A stretch of 64,000 nucleotides of DNA. It comes from Orientallactaga sibirica (taxonomy: Eukaryota; Chordata; Mammalia; Rodentia; Dipodidae). The stretch's first letter is position 1; every line of letters starts with the position of its first letter. The stretch covers positions 1-64,000 of the forward strand of contig JAEOAD010000338.1 in the NCBI GenBank assembly GCA_036365145.1, written 5' to 3'. Positions 1 to 12,214 of the stretch are shown here, piece after piece. The position numbers and the translations under genes were made by a program. The notes under the pieces are model-generated. The model was given only the letters and a program-made list of their open reading frames with translations, was not told the origin of the DNA and made no database searches.

Positions 1-573
1 TACAAATTAGTGGATTGGCCTGATTTATACACTAGGTGGTTTAGAAAACAAACATCTTCATTCCCGAACCCACTACTGTGTCAAATAAGCTAGTTCGGTT
101 CTAGGAATCAGTTGCTTTCCTGAAGAAGGTTGAGTGCAGCAAGATCGATCTTTCCTTGTTTGTGTAATCTAACAAGATGTACAAATTACAAGTTTTCGCC
201 TCATTTGTACACTACTTTGTTTAGAAAACAAACATATTCTTGCCCAACACTGTACTGTGTGAAATTTACTAGTTTGGTTCTAGGAATCAGTTGCTTTCCT
301 ACGACGAAGGTTGAGTAGAGCAAGTTCAATCTTTCCTTTTTTGGTAAGCTAACAAGATGTACAAATTACAAGTTTCGCTTGATTTCTAAACTACCTTGTT
401 TAGTAAACCAACATATTCATTGCGAACACTGTACTGTGTGAAGTAAGCTAGTTCGGTTGTAAGAATCAGTTTCTTTTCGACGAAGAAGGTTGAGTGCAGC
501 AAGTTCAAACTTTCCTAGTTTGTGTAATCTAAGAAGATGTAACAGTTAGTAGATTCACCTCATTTCTAAAGAA

Positions 574-592
574 GTTTGTTTAGAAAACAAAC
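574..592. other. Hairpin-capable dyad present in most monomers (example)
   Basis: gtttgtttagaaaacaaac is a perfect inverted repeat: an 8 bp stem (gtttgttt with aaacaaac) around a 3-base loop (aga). A large share of monomers carry this form. A second common form, gtttgttgagaaaacaaac, keeps a 7 bp stem with a 5-base loop. A third, gtttctttagaaaacaaac, weakens it. The element sits near the middle of the monomer, after the tttctaaagta box. Confidence 0.85.
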
Positions 593-606
593 ATCTTCAT
601 TGCCGA

Positions 607-620
607 ACACTGTACTGTGT
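607..620. other. Near-palindromic 14-mer present in many monomers (example)
   Basis: acactgtactgtgt is its own reverse complement except at two symmetric positions (the t on each side of gtac). It lies 14 bases downstream of the hairpin dyad. Common variants (cattgtactgtgt, cactgtactatgt) break the symmetry, so it is less well kept than the hairpin. Confidence 0.7.
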
Positions 621-2296
621 GAAATAAGCTAGTTCGGTTCTAGGAATCAGTTCCTTTCCTACAAAAAAGGTTGAGTGCAGCAAGTTAAAACTTTCCTGGT
701 TTGTGTAATGTAACAGGATGTACAACGTAGTAGTTTTGCTTCATTTCTAAACCAGTTTGTTTAGAAAACAAACATTTTCCTTGCGGAACACTGCATTTTG
801 TGAAGTAAGCTTCTTCGGTTCTAGGAATCAATTTCTTTTGACGAATCTGGTTGAGTGCAGTAAGTTAAAACTTTCCTTGTTAATGTAATCTATACAGATA
901 TACAACTTAGTAGATTGGCCTCATTTCTACAGTAGGTTGTTTAAAAACAAACATCTTCATTCCCGAACTCTGTACTGTGTGAAATAAGCTAGTTTGGTTC
1001 TAGGATTCAGTTGCTTTCCCTACGACGATGGTTGAGTTCAGCAACTTCAATCTTTTCTTTTTGTGTAATGTCACAGGATATACAACTTAGTAGATTTGAT
1101 TCATTTCTAAAGTAGTTTGTTTAGAAAACAAACATCTTCATTGCTTAACACTGCACTGTGTGAAATAAGCTGGTGCGGTTCTAGGAATCAGTTGCTTTCC
1201 TACGAAGAAGGTTGAGTGCACCAAGTTCAAACTTTCCTTGTTAATGTAATCTAAAAAGATGTACAACTTAGTAGATTCGCCTCATTTCTAAAGTAGTTGG
1301 TTTAGAAAACAAACATGTTCATTCCGAACCCTGTACTGTGTGAAATAAGCCAGTTCGGTCATGGAATCAGTTGCTTTCCTACGAAGAAGGTTGATTGCAG
1401 CAAGTTCAAACTTTCCTTGTTTGTGTAATGTAACAGGATGTACAACTGAGTAGATTTGGTTCATTTCTAAAGTAGTTTGTTTAGAAAACAAACATCTTCA
1501 GTGCCGAACACTATACTGTGTGAAATAAAGCTAGGTCGGTTCTAGGAAAAAGTTACTTTTCTAAGAGGATGGTTGAGTGCACCAAGTTCAAACTTTTCCG
1601 GTTTGTGTAATGTCACAGGATGTACAACTTTGTAGATTCACTTCATTTCTAAAGTAGTTTATTTAGAAAACAAATATCTTCATTGCCAAACACTATGCTT
1701 TGTGAAATAACTTAGTTTGGTTATAGGAATCAGTTGCTTTCCTAAGAGGATGCTTGAGTGCAGCAAGTTCAAACTTCTCCTGTTTGTGAAATGTCACAGG
1801 ATGTACAACTTTGTAGATTCACTTCATTTCTAAAGTAGTTTGTTTAAAAAACAAATATCTTCATTGCCGAACACTATGCTGTGTGAAATAAGCTAGTTTG
1901 GTTCTAGGAATCAGTTGCTTTCCTACAAAAGAAGGTTGAGTGAAGCAAGTTCAAACTTTCCTTGTTTGTGTAATGTAACAGGATGTACAACATAGTAGAT
2001 TCGCCTCATTTGTAAAGTAGTTTATTGAGAAAACAAACATCTTCATTGCCGAACACTGTACTGTGTGAAATAATTTAATTCGGTTCTAGGAATCTGTTTC
2101 CTTTCTACGAAGATGGTTGAGCGCGCAGCAAGTTCAAACTTTCCTTGTTAATGTAATATAAAAGATGTACAACTTGGTAGATTCTCCACTTTTCTAAATT
2201 AGTTTGTTTAGAAAACAAACATCTTCATTACCGAACACTGTACTATGTGAAATAAGCTCGTTCGGTTCAAGGAATCACTTGCTGTCATAAGAAGAA

Positions 2297-2448
2297 GATT
2301 CAGTGCAGCAAGTTCAAACTTTCCTTCTTAATGTAATCTAAAAGATGTACAACATAGTAGATTCACTTCATTTCCAAAGTAGTTTGTTTAGTAAACAAAC
2401 ATCTTCATTTCAAAACACTGTACTGTGTGAAATAAATTAATTCGGTGC
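2297..2448 (+). repeat. Truncated monomer in HOR copy 1
   Basis: After aaataaattaattcgg the sequence jumps directly to tgcagcaagttcaaac at about 2446. The ttctaggaatcag, gctttcc and gaagaaggttgag boxes are missing, so anchor spacing falls to about 144 bp. The same junction occurs in copy 2, so the deletion predates the 6.1 kb duplication. Confidence 0.88.
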
Positions 2449-2496
2449 AGCAAGTTCAAACTTTCCTTGTTAATGTAATCTAAAAAGATGTACAAA

Positions 2497-3720
2497 TTAG
2501 TAGATTCGCTTTATTTCTAAACTACCTTGTTTAGAAAACAAACACCATCAATCCCAAATACTGTATTGTATGAAGTAAGTTGTTTGGTTCTAGGAATCAG
2601 TTGCTTTCCTAAGAAGAAGGTTGAGTGCAGCAAGTTCAAACTTTTCTAGTTTGTGTAATCTAACAGGATGTACAAGTTAGTAGATTCGCCTCATTTCTAA
2701 ACAAGTTTGTTTAGAAAACAAACATCTTCATTCCCAAACACTGTACTGTGTGAAAGAAGCTAGTTCGGTTCTATGAGTCATTTTCTTTCGATGAAAATGG
2801 TTGAGTGCAGCAAGTTCAAACTTTCCTTGTTAATGTAATCTAAAAAGATGTACAACATAGTAGATTCGCCTCACTTGTAAAGTAGTTGGTTGAGAAAACG
2901 AACATCTTCATTCCCGAACCCTGTACTCTGACAAATAAGCTAGTTCATTTCTAGGAATCGGTTGCTTTCCTACGAAGAAGGTTGAGTGAAGCAAGTTCAA
3001 ACTATCCTTGTTTGTGTAATGTAAGAGGATGTACAAGCTAGGAGATTCGACTCATTTGTAAAGTAGTTTGTTGAGAACACAAACATCTTCATTGCTGAAC
3101 ATTGTACTGTGTGAAATAAGCTAGTTCGGTTCTAGGAATCAGTTGCTTTCCTACGAAGAAGGTAGTGAAGCAAGTTCAAACTTTCCTTGTTTCTGTAATG
3201 TAACAGGATGTACAACTTAGTAGATTCGCCTCAAGTCTAAAGTAGTTTGTTGAGAAAACAAACATCTTCATGCCGAACACTGTACTTTGTGAAATAAGCT
3301 AGTTCGGTACTAGGAATCAGTTGCTTTCCTATCAAGAATGTTGAGTGCAGCAAATTCAAATTTCCTTGTTTGTGCAATCTAAGAAGATGTGCTACGTATA
3401 AGTTTCACTTCATTTATAAACTACCTAGTTTAGAAAAGACACACCATCAATCCCAAATACTTTATTGTGTGAAGTAAGTTGTTTGGTTCTAGGAATCAGT
3501 TGCTTTCCTACGAAGAAGGTTGAGTGCAGCAAGTTCAAACTCTGCTAGTTTGTGTAATCTAACAAGATGTACAAGTTAGTAGATTCGCCTCATTTCTAAA
3601 GTAGTTTGTTTAGAAAAAAACATCTTCATTTCTGAACCCTGTACTGTGTGAAATAAGCTAGTTAGGTTCTAGGAATCAGTTACTTTCCTAAGAAGAAGGT
3701 TGAGTGCAGCAAGTTCAAAC
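2497..3720 (+). repeat. Older five-monomer duplication inside the HOR
   Basis: A distinctive monomer type with caccatcaatcccaaatac occurs at about 2543, 3442 and 5250, that is 5 and then 10 monomers apart (offsets 899 and 1808). The monomer after the first two is also alike (ctagtttgtgtaatctaac, then tacaagttagtagattcgcc). The pairs are only moderately similar, so this is an ancestral event within the present HOR. Confidence 0.5.
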
Positions 3721-6102
3721 TTTCTTTGTTAATGTAACCTAAAACGATGTACAACTTAGTAGATGCGCTTCATTTCTAAAGTACTTTGTTTAGAAAACAA
3801 ACATCTTTTTTGCCGAACACTGTACTGCGTGAAATAAGCTAGTTCGTTTCTAGGAATCAGTTGCTTTCCTACAAAGAAGGTTGAGTGTAGCAAGTTCAAA
3901 CTTTCCTTGTTTGTGTAATCTACCAAGATGTACAAATTACAAGTTTCTCTTCTTTTCTAAACTACTTTCTTTAGAAAACAAACATATTCATTGCCCAACA
4001 CTGTATTGTTTCAAGTAAGCTAGTTGGGTTCTAGGAATCAGTTTCTTTTCGATGAAGATGTTTGAGTGCAGCAAGTTCAAACTTTCCTTGTTAATGTAAT
4101 CTAAAAAGATATACAACATAATAGATTCGCCTGATTTGTAAAGTAGTTTGTTGAGAAAACAAACATCTTCATTGCTGAACATTGTACTGTGTGAAATAAG
4201 CTAGTTAGGTTCTGGGAATCAGTTGCTTTCCTACGAAGAAGGTTGAGTGCAGTAAGTCCAAACATTCCTAGTCTGTGTAATGTCACAGGATGTACAACGT
4301 AGTAGATTCGCTTCATTTCTAAAGTAGTTTGTTTAGAAAACTAACATGTTCATTCCGGAACACTGTACTGTGTGAAATAAGCTAGTTCGGTTCTAGCAAT
4401 CAGTTGCTTTCCTACGAAAAAGGTTGACTGCAACAAGTTCAAACTTTGCTTGTTTGTGTTATGTATCAGCATGTACAACTTAGTAGGTTCGCTTTATATC
4501 TAAAGTAGTTTTTTTTTAGGAAACAAACATCTTCTGTGCTTAACACTGTACTGTGTGAAATAAGCTAGTTCCTTTCTAGGAATCAGTTGCTTTCCTACGA
4601 AGAAGGTTGAGTGCAGCAAGTTCAAACTTTCCCAGTTTGTGTAATGTAATAGGATGTTCAACTTTAGATTCAGTTCATTTCTAAAGTATTTTGTTTAGAA
4701 AACAAACATCCTCAGTGCCGAACACTGTATTGTGTGAAATAAGCTAGTTGGGTTCTAGGAATCAGTTGCTTTCCTACGAAGAAGGTTGAGTGCAGCAAGT
4801 TCAAACTTTCCTTGTTAATGTAATCGAAAAAGATGCACAACTTAGTAGATTCGCCTCATTTGTAAAGTAGTTTGTTTAGAAAACAAACATCTTCATTACC
4901 GAACACTGTAATATGTGAAATAAGCTAGTTTGGTTCTAGGAATCAGTTGCTTTCCTACGAAGATGGTTGAGTGCAGCAAGTTCAAACTTTCCTAGTTTGT
5001 GTAATCTAACAAGATGTACATGTTAGTAGATTAGCCTCATTTCTAAAGTAGTTTGTTTGGAAAACAAACATCTTCATTACCGAACCCTGTACTGTGTGAA
5101 ATGAGCTAGTTCAGTTCTGGGAATCAGTTGTTTTCCTATGAGGAAAGTTGAGTACAGCAAATTCAAACTTTCGTTGTTAGTGTAATCTAAGAAGATGTAC
5201 TACTTACAAGTTTCGCTTCATTTCTAAACTACCTTATTTAGAAAACAAACACCATCAATCCCAAATACTGTATTGGGTGAAGTAAGTTGCTTCGGTTGTA
5301 GGAATCTGTTGCTTTCCTACGAAGAAGGTTGAGTGCAGCAAGTTCACACTCTCCTTGTTTTTGTAATGTAGCAGGATATACAACTTAGTAGATTCGCTTC
5401 ATTTCTAAAGTAGTTTGTTTAGAAAACAAACATCTTCATTCCCGAACATTGTACTATGTGAAATCAGCTAGTTCGGTTCTAGGAATCAGTTTCTTGTCGA
5501 TGAAGATGGTTCAGTGCAGCAAGTGCAAACTTTCCTTCTTAATGTAATCTGAAAAGATGTATAACTTAGTAGATTCGCCTCAATTCTAAAGTAGTTTGTT
5601 TAGAAAAGAAACATCTTTATTCCCGAGCACTGTACTACATGAAATAAGGTAGTTCGGTTCTAGGAATCACTTGCTTTCCTACGAAGAAGGTTGAGTGCAG
5701 CAAGTTCAAACTTTCCTTATTTGTGTAATCTAACATGATGTACAATTTTCAAGTTTCACTTCATTTCTAAACTACTTTGTTTAGAAAACAAACATATTCA
5801 TTTCCCAACATTGTACTGTGTGAAATAAGTAAATTCGGTTCTAGGAATTATTTTCCTTTCTTCGAAGATGGTTGGGTGCAGCAACTTCAAATTTTCCTTG
5901 TTAATGGAATCTAAAAAGATGTACAACTTAGTAGTTTCGCTTTATTTCTAAAGTAGTTTGATTAGAAAACAAACATCGTCATTACCAAACACTGTACTAT
6001 GTGAAATAAGCTAGTTCGGTTCTAGGAATCACTTGCTTTCCTACGAATTAGTTTGAGTGCAGCAAGTTCAAACTTTCCTTGTTAATGTAATCCAAAAAGA
6101 TG

Positions 6103-9100
6103 TACAAATTAGTGGATTGGCCTGATTTGTACACTAGGTGGTTTAGAAAACAAACATCTTCATTCCCGAACCCACTACTGTGTCAAATAAGCTAGTTCGG
6201 TTCTAGGAATCAGTTGCTTTCCTACGAAGAAGGTTGAGTGCAGCAAGATCGATCTTTCCTTGTTTGTGTAATCTAACAAGATGTACAAATTACAAGTTTC
6301 GCCTCATTTGTACACTACTTTGTTTAGAAAACAAACATATTCTTGCCCAACACTGTACTGTGTGAAATTTACTAGTTTGGTTCTAGGAATCAGTTGCTTT
6401 CCTACGACGAAGGTTGAGTAGAGCAAGTTCAATCTTTCCTTTTTTTGTAAGCTAACAAGATGTACAAATTACAAGTTTCGCTTGATTTCCCTAAACTACC
6501 TTGTTTAGTAAACCAACATATTCATTGCCCAACACTGTACTGTGTGAAGTAAGCTAGTTCGGTTGTAAGAATCAGTTTCTTTTCGACGAAGAAGGTTGAG
6601 TGCAGCAAGTTCAAACTTTCCTAGTTTGTGTAATCTAAGAAGATGTAACAGTTAGTAGATTCACCTCATTTCTAAAGAAGTTTGTTTAGAAAACAAACAT
6701 CTTCATTGCCGAACACTGTACTGTGTGAAATAAGCTAGTTCGGTTCTAGGAATCAGTTCCTTTCCTACAAAAAAGGTTGAGTGCAGCAAGTTAAAACTTT
6801 CCTGGTTTGTGTAATGTAACAGGATGTACAACGTAGTAGTTTTGCTTCATTTCTAAACCAGTTTGTTTAGAAAACAAACATTTTCCTTGCAGAACACTGC
6901 ATTTTGTGAAGTAAGCTTCTTCGGTTCTAGGAATCAATTTCTTTTTGACGAATCTGGTTGAGTGCAGTAAGTTAAAACTTTCCTTGTTAATGTAATCTAT
7001 ACAGATATACAACTTAGTAGATTGGCCTCATTTCTACAGTAGGTTGTTTAAAAAACAAACATCTTCATTCCCGAACTCTGTACTGTGTGAAATAAGCTAG
7101 TTTGGTTCTAGGATTCAGTTGCTTTCCTACGACGATGGTTGAGTTCAGCAACTTCAATCTTTTCTTTTTTGTGTAATGTCACAGGATATACAACTTAGTA
7201 GATTTGATTCATTTCTAAAGTAGTTTGTTTAGAAAACAAACATCTTCATTGCTTAACACTGCACTGTGTGAAATAAGCTGGTGCGGTTCTAGGAATCAGT
7301 TGCTTTCCTACGAAGAAGGTTGAGTGCACCAAGTTCAAACTTTCCTTGTTAATGTAATCTAAAAAGATGTACAACTTAGTAGATTCGCCTCATTTCTAAA
7401 GTAGTTGGTTTAGAAAACAAACATGTTCATTCCCGAACCCTGTACTGTGTGAAATAAGCCAGTTCGGTCATGGAATCAGTTGCTTTCCTACGAAGAAGGT
7501 TGATTGCAGCAAGTTCAAACTTTCCTTGTTTGTGTAATGTAACAGGATGTACAACTGAGTAGATTTGGTTCATTTCTAAAGTAGTTTGTTTAGAAAACAA
7601 ACATCTTCAGTGCCGAACACTATACTGTGTGAAATAAGCTAGGTCGGTTCTAGGAAAAAGTTACTTTTCTAAGAGGATGGTTGAGTGCACCAAGTTCAAA
7701 CTTTTCCGGTTTGTGTAATGTCACAGGATGTACAACTTTGTAGATTCACTTCATTTCTAAAGTAGTTTATTTAGAAAACAAATATCTTCATTGCCAAACA
7801 CTATGCTTTGTGAAATAACTTAGTTTGGTTATAGGAATCAGTTGCTTTCCTAAGAGGATGCTTGAGTGCAGCAAGTTCAAACTTCTCCTGTTTGTGAAAT
7901 GTCACAGGATGTACAACTTTGTAGATTCACTTCATTTCTAAAGTAGTTTGTTTAAAAACAAATATCTTCATTGCCGAACACTATGCTGTGTGAAATAAGC
8001 TAGTTTGGTTCTAGGAATCAGTTGCTTTCCTACAAAGAAGGTTGAGTGAAGCAAGTTCAAACTTTCCTTGTTTGTGTAATGTAACAGGATGTACAACATA
8101 GTAGATTCGCCTCATTTGTAAAGTAGTTTATTGAGAAAACAAACATCTTCATTGCCGAACACTGTACTGTGTGAAATAATTTAATTCGGTTCTAGGAATC
8201 TGTTTCCTTTCTCTGAAGATGGTTGAGCGCAGCAAGTTCAAACTTTCCTTGTTAATGTAATATAAAAGATGTACAACTTGGTAGATTCTCCACTTTTCTA
8301 AATTAGTTTGTTTAGAAAACAAACATCTTCCTTACCGAACACTGTACTATGTGAAATAAGCTCGTTCGGTTCAAGGAATCACTTGCTGTCATAAGAAGAA
8401 GATTCAGTGCAGCAAGTTCAAACTTTCCTTCTTAATGTAATCTAAAAAGATGTACAACATAGTAGATTCACTTCATTTCCAAAGTAGTTTGTTTAGTAAA
8501 CAAACATCTTCATTTCAAAACACTGTACTGTGTGAAATAAATTAATTCGGTGCAGCAAGTTCAAACTTTCCTTGTTAATGTAATCTAAAAAGATGTACAA
8601 ATTAGTAGATTCGCTTTATTTCTAAACTACCTTGTTTAGAAAACAAACACCATCAATCCCAAATACTGTATTGTATGAAGTAAGTTGTTTCGGTTCTAGG
8701 AATCAGTTGCTTTCCTAAGAAGAAGGTTGAGTGCAGCAAGTTCAAACTTTCCTAGTTTGTGTAATCTAACAGGATGTACAAGTTAGTAGATTCGCCTCAT
8801 TTCTAAACAAGTTTGTTTAGAAAACAAACATCTTCATTCCCAAACACTGTACTGTGTGAAAGAAGCTAGTTCGGTTCTATGAGTCATTTTCTTTTCGATG
8901 AAAATGGTTGAGTGCAGCAAGTTCAAACTTTCCTTGTTAATGTAATCTAAAAAGATGTACAACATAGTAGATTCGCCTCACTTGTAAAGTAGTTGGTTGA
9001 GAAAACGAACATCTTCATTCCCGAACCCTGTACTCTGACAAATAAGCTAGTTCATTTCTAGGAATCGGTTGCTTTCCTACGAAGAAGGTTGAGTGAAGCA

Positions 9101-12100
9101 AGTTCAAACTATCCTTGTTTGTGTAATGTAAGAGGATGTACAAGCTAGGAGATTCGACTCATTTGTAAAGTAGTTTGTTGAGAACACAAACATCTTCATT
9201 GCTGAACATTGTACTGTGTGAAATAAGCTAGTTCGGTTCTAGGAATCAGTTGCTTTCCTACGAAGAAGGTAGTGAAGCAAGTTCAAACTTTCCTTGTTTC
9301 TGTAATGTAACAGGATGTACAACTTAGTAGATTCGCCTCAAGTCTAAAGTAGTTTGTTGAGAAAACAAACATCTTCATTGCCGAACACTGTACTTTGTGA
9401 AATAAGCTAGTTCGGTACTAGGAATCAGTTGCTTTCCTATCAAGAATGTTGAGTGCAGCAAATTCAAATTTCCTTGTTTGTGCAATCTAAGAAGATGTGC
9501 TACGTATAAGTTTCACTTCATTTATAAACTACCTAGTTTAGAAAAGACACACCATCAATCCCAAATACTTTATTGTGTGAAGTAAGTTGTTTCGGTTCTA
9601 GGAATCAGTTGCTTTCCTACGAAGAAGGTTGAGTGCAGCAAGTTCAAACTCTGCTAGTTTGTGTAATCTAACAAGATGTACAAGTTAGTAGATTCGCCTC
9701 ATTTCTAAAGTAGTTTGTTTAGAAAAAAAACATCTTCATTTCTGAACCCTGTACTGTGTGAAATAAGCTAGTTCGGTTCTAGGAATCAGTTACTTTCCTA
9801 CGAAGAAGGTTGAGTGCAGCAAGTTCAAACTTTCTTTGTTAATGTAACCTAAAACGATGTACAACTTAGTAGATGCGCTTCATTTCTAAAGTACTTTGTT
9901 TAGAAAACAAACATCTTTTTTGCCGAACACTGTACTGCGTGAAATAAGCTAGTTCGTTTCTAGGAATCAGTTGCTTTCCTACAAAGAAGGTTGAGTGTAG
10001 CAAGTTCAAACTTTCCTTGTTTGTGTAATCTACCAAGATGTACAAATTACAAGTTTCTCTTCTTTTCTAAACTACTTTCTTTAGAAAACAAACATATTCA
10101 TTGCCCAACACTGTATTGTTTCAAGTAAGCTAGTTGGGTTCTAGGAATCAGTTTCTTTTCGATGAAGATGTTTGAGTGCAGCAAGTTCAAACTTTCCTTG
10201 TTAATGTAATCTAAAAAGATATACAACATAATAGATTCGCCTGATTTGTAAAGTAGTTTGTTGAGAAAACAAACATCTTCATTGCTGAACATTGTACTGT
10301 GTGAAATAAGCTAGTTAGGTTCTGGGAATCAGTTGCTTTCCTACGAAGAAGGTTGAGTGCAGTAAGTCCAAACATTCCTAGTCTGTGTAATGTCACAGGA
10401 TGTACAACGTAGTAGATTCGCTTCATTTCTAAAGTAGTTTGTTTAGAAAACTAACATGTTCATTCGAACACTGTACTGTGTGAAATAAGCTAGTTCGGTT
10501 CTAGCAATCAGTTGCTTTCCTACGAAAAAGGTTGACTGCAACAAGTTCAAACTTTGCTTGTTTGTGTTATGTATCAGCATGTACAACTTAGTAGGTTCGC
10601 TTTATATCTAAAGTAGTTTTTTTTTAGGAAACAAACATCTTCTGTGCTTAACACTGTACTGTGTGAAATAAGCTAGTTCCTTTCTAGGAATCAGTTGCTT
10701 TCCTACGAAGAAGGTTGAGTGCAGCAAGTTCAAACTTTCCCAGTTTGTGTAATGTAATAGGATGTTCAACTTTAGATTCAGTTCATTTCTAAAGTATTTT
10801 GTTTAGAAAACAAACATCCTCAGTGCCGAACACTGTATTGTGTGAAATAAGCTAGTTGGGTTCTAGGAATCAGTTGCTTTTCCTACGAAGAAGGTTGAGT
10901 GCAGCAAGTTCAAACTTTCCTTGTTAATGTAATCGAAAAAAAGATGCACAACTTAGTAGATTCGCCTCATTTGTAAAGTAGTTTGTTTAGAAAACAAACA
11001 TCTTCATTACCGAACACTGTAATATGTGAAATAAGCTAGTTTGGTTCTAGGAATCAGTTGCTTTCCTACGAAGATGGTTGAGTGCAGCAAGTTCAAACTT
11101 TCCTAGTTTGTGTAATCTAACAAGATGTACATGTTAGTAGATTAGCCTCATTTCTAAAGTAGTTTGTTTGGAAAACAAACATCTTCATTACCGAACCCTG
11201 TACTGTGTGAAATGAGCTAGTTCAGTTCTGGGAATCAGTTGTTTTCCTATGAGGAAAGTTGAGTACAGCAAATTCAAACTTTCGTTGTTAGTGTAATCTA
11301 AGAAGATGTACTACTTACAAGTTTCGCTTCATTTCTAAACTACCTTATTTAGAAAACAAACACCATCAATCCCAAATACTGTATTGGGTGAAGTAAGTTG
11401 CTTCGGTTGTAGGAATCTGTTGCTTTCCTACGAAGAAGGTTGAGTGCAGCAAGTTCACACTCTCCTTGTTTTTGTAATGTAGCAGGATATACAACTTAGT
11501 AGATTCGCTTCATTTCTAAAGTAGTTTGTTTAGAAAACAAACATCTTCATTCCCGAACATTGTACTATGTGAAATCAGCTAGTTCGGTTCTAGGAATCAG
11601 TTTCTTGTCGATGAAGATGGTTCAGTGCAGCAAGTGCAAACTTTCCTTCTTAATGTAATCTGAAAAGATGTATAACTTAGTAGATTCGCCTCAATTCTAA
11701 AGTAGTTTGTTTAGAAAAGAAACATCTTTATTCCCAAAGCACTGTACTACATGAAATAAGGTAGTTCGGTTCTAGGAATCACTTGCTTTCCTACGAAGAA
11801 GAAGGTTGAGTGCAGCAAGTTCAAACTTTCCTTATTTGTGTAATCTAACATGATGTACAATTTTCAAGTTTCACTTCATTTCTAAACTACTTTGTTTAGA
11901 AAACAAACATATTCATTTCCCAACATTGTACTGTGTGAAATAAGTAAATTCGGTTCTAGGAATTATTTTCCTTTCTTGAAGATGGTTGGGTGCAGCAAGT
12001 TCAAATTTTCCTTGTTAATGGAATCTAAAAAGATGTACAACTTAGTAGTTTCTTTATTTTCTAAAGTAGTTTGATTAGAAAACAAACATCGTCATTACCA

Positions 12101-12214
12101 AACACTGTACTATGTGAAATAAGCTAGTTCGGTTCTAGGAATAACTTGCTTTCCTACGAATTAGTTTGAGTGCAGCAAGTTCAAACTTTCCTTGTTAATG
12201 TAATCCAAAAGATG
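6103..12214 (+). repeat. 34-monomer higher-order repeat, copy 2
   Basis: This block follows copy 1 directly, is collinear with it from end to end, and is 10 bases longer. It carries the same diagnostic oddities: the truncated monomer (8404-8551), the run of T near 10617, and the caccatcaatccc-type monomers. Differences from copy 1 are scattered single bases and 1-3 base indels, many at CpG sites or homopolymers. For example, copy 2 has ttcctacgaag near 6221 where copy 1 has ttcctgaag near 119. The near-identity implies recent duplication or gene conversion. Confidence 0.93.
8404..8551 (+). repeat. Truncated monomer in HOR copy 2
   Basis: Same junction as in copy 1 (attaattcgg joined to tgcagcaagttc at 8550/8551). 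It serves as an internal marker that copies 1 and 2 share one ancestor. Copy 3 stops before reaching this point. Confidence 0.88.

Larger units (their letters stand above)
1..6102 (+). repeat. 34-monomer higher-order repeat, copy 1
   Basis: The opening sequence, tacaaattagtggattggcc, reappears at 6103 and again at 12215, and the bases that follow match monomer for monomer. I counted 34 occurrences of the gttgagtgcagc-type anchor in this copy (first near 131, last near 6054). One interval is clearly short (~144 bp, anchors near 2297 and 2441). Neighbouring monomers inside the copy differ at many sites, so the 6.1 kb block is the unit that was amplified. The left edge is set by the window start; the true unit boundary is arbitrary in a circularly permuted tandem repeat. 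Confidence 0.93.

Noticed and set aside
130..318. 62-codon open frame on the plus strand, and similar 60-68 codon frames at 11892, 15802 and 45218
   Set aside because: They run across satellite monomers, have repeated Phe/Cys/Lys-rich content set by the monomer, and have no domain or flanking gene signals.
4101..4316. Minus-strand frame whose peptide is identical to that at 10211-10426 (likewise 3988-4182 and 10098-10292)
   Set aside because: The identity is explained by the 6.1 kb duplication of the DNA, not by protein conservation. Other monomers carry stops in this frame.
4506..4520. Poly-T run as a terminator or transposon tail (also near 10617)
   Set aside because: It sits at the hairpin box position in both HOR copies and is a local T expansion. 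There is no target-site duplication or transposon body.
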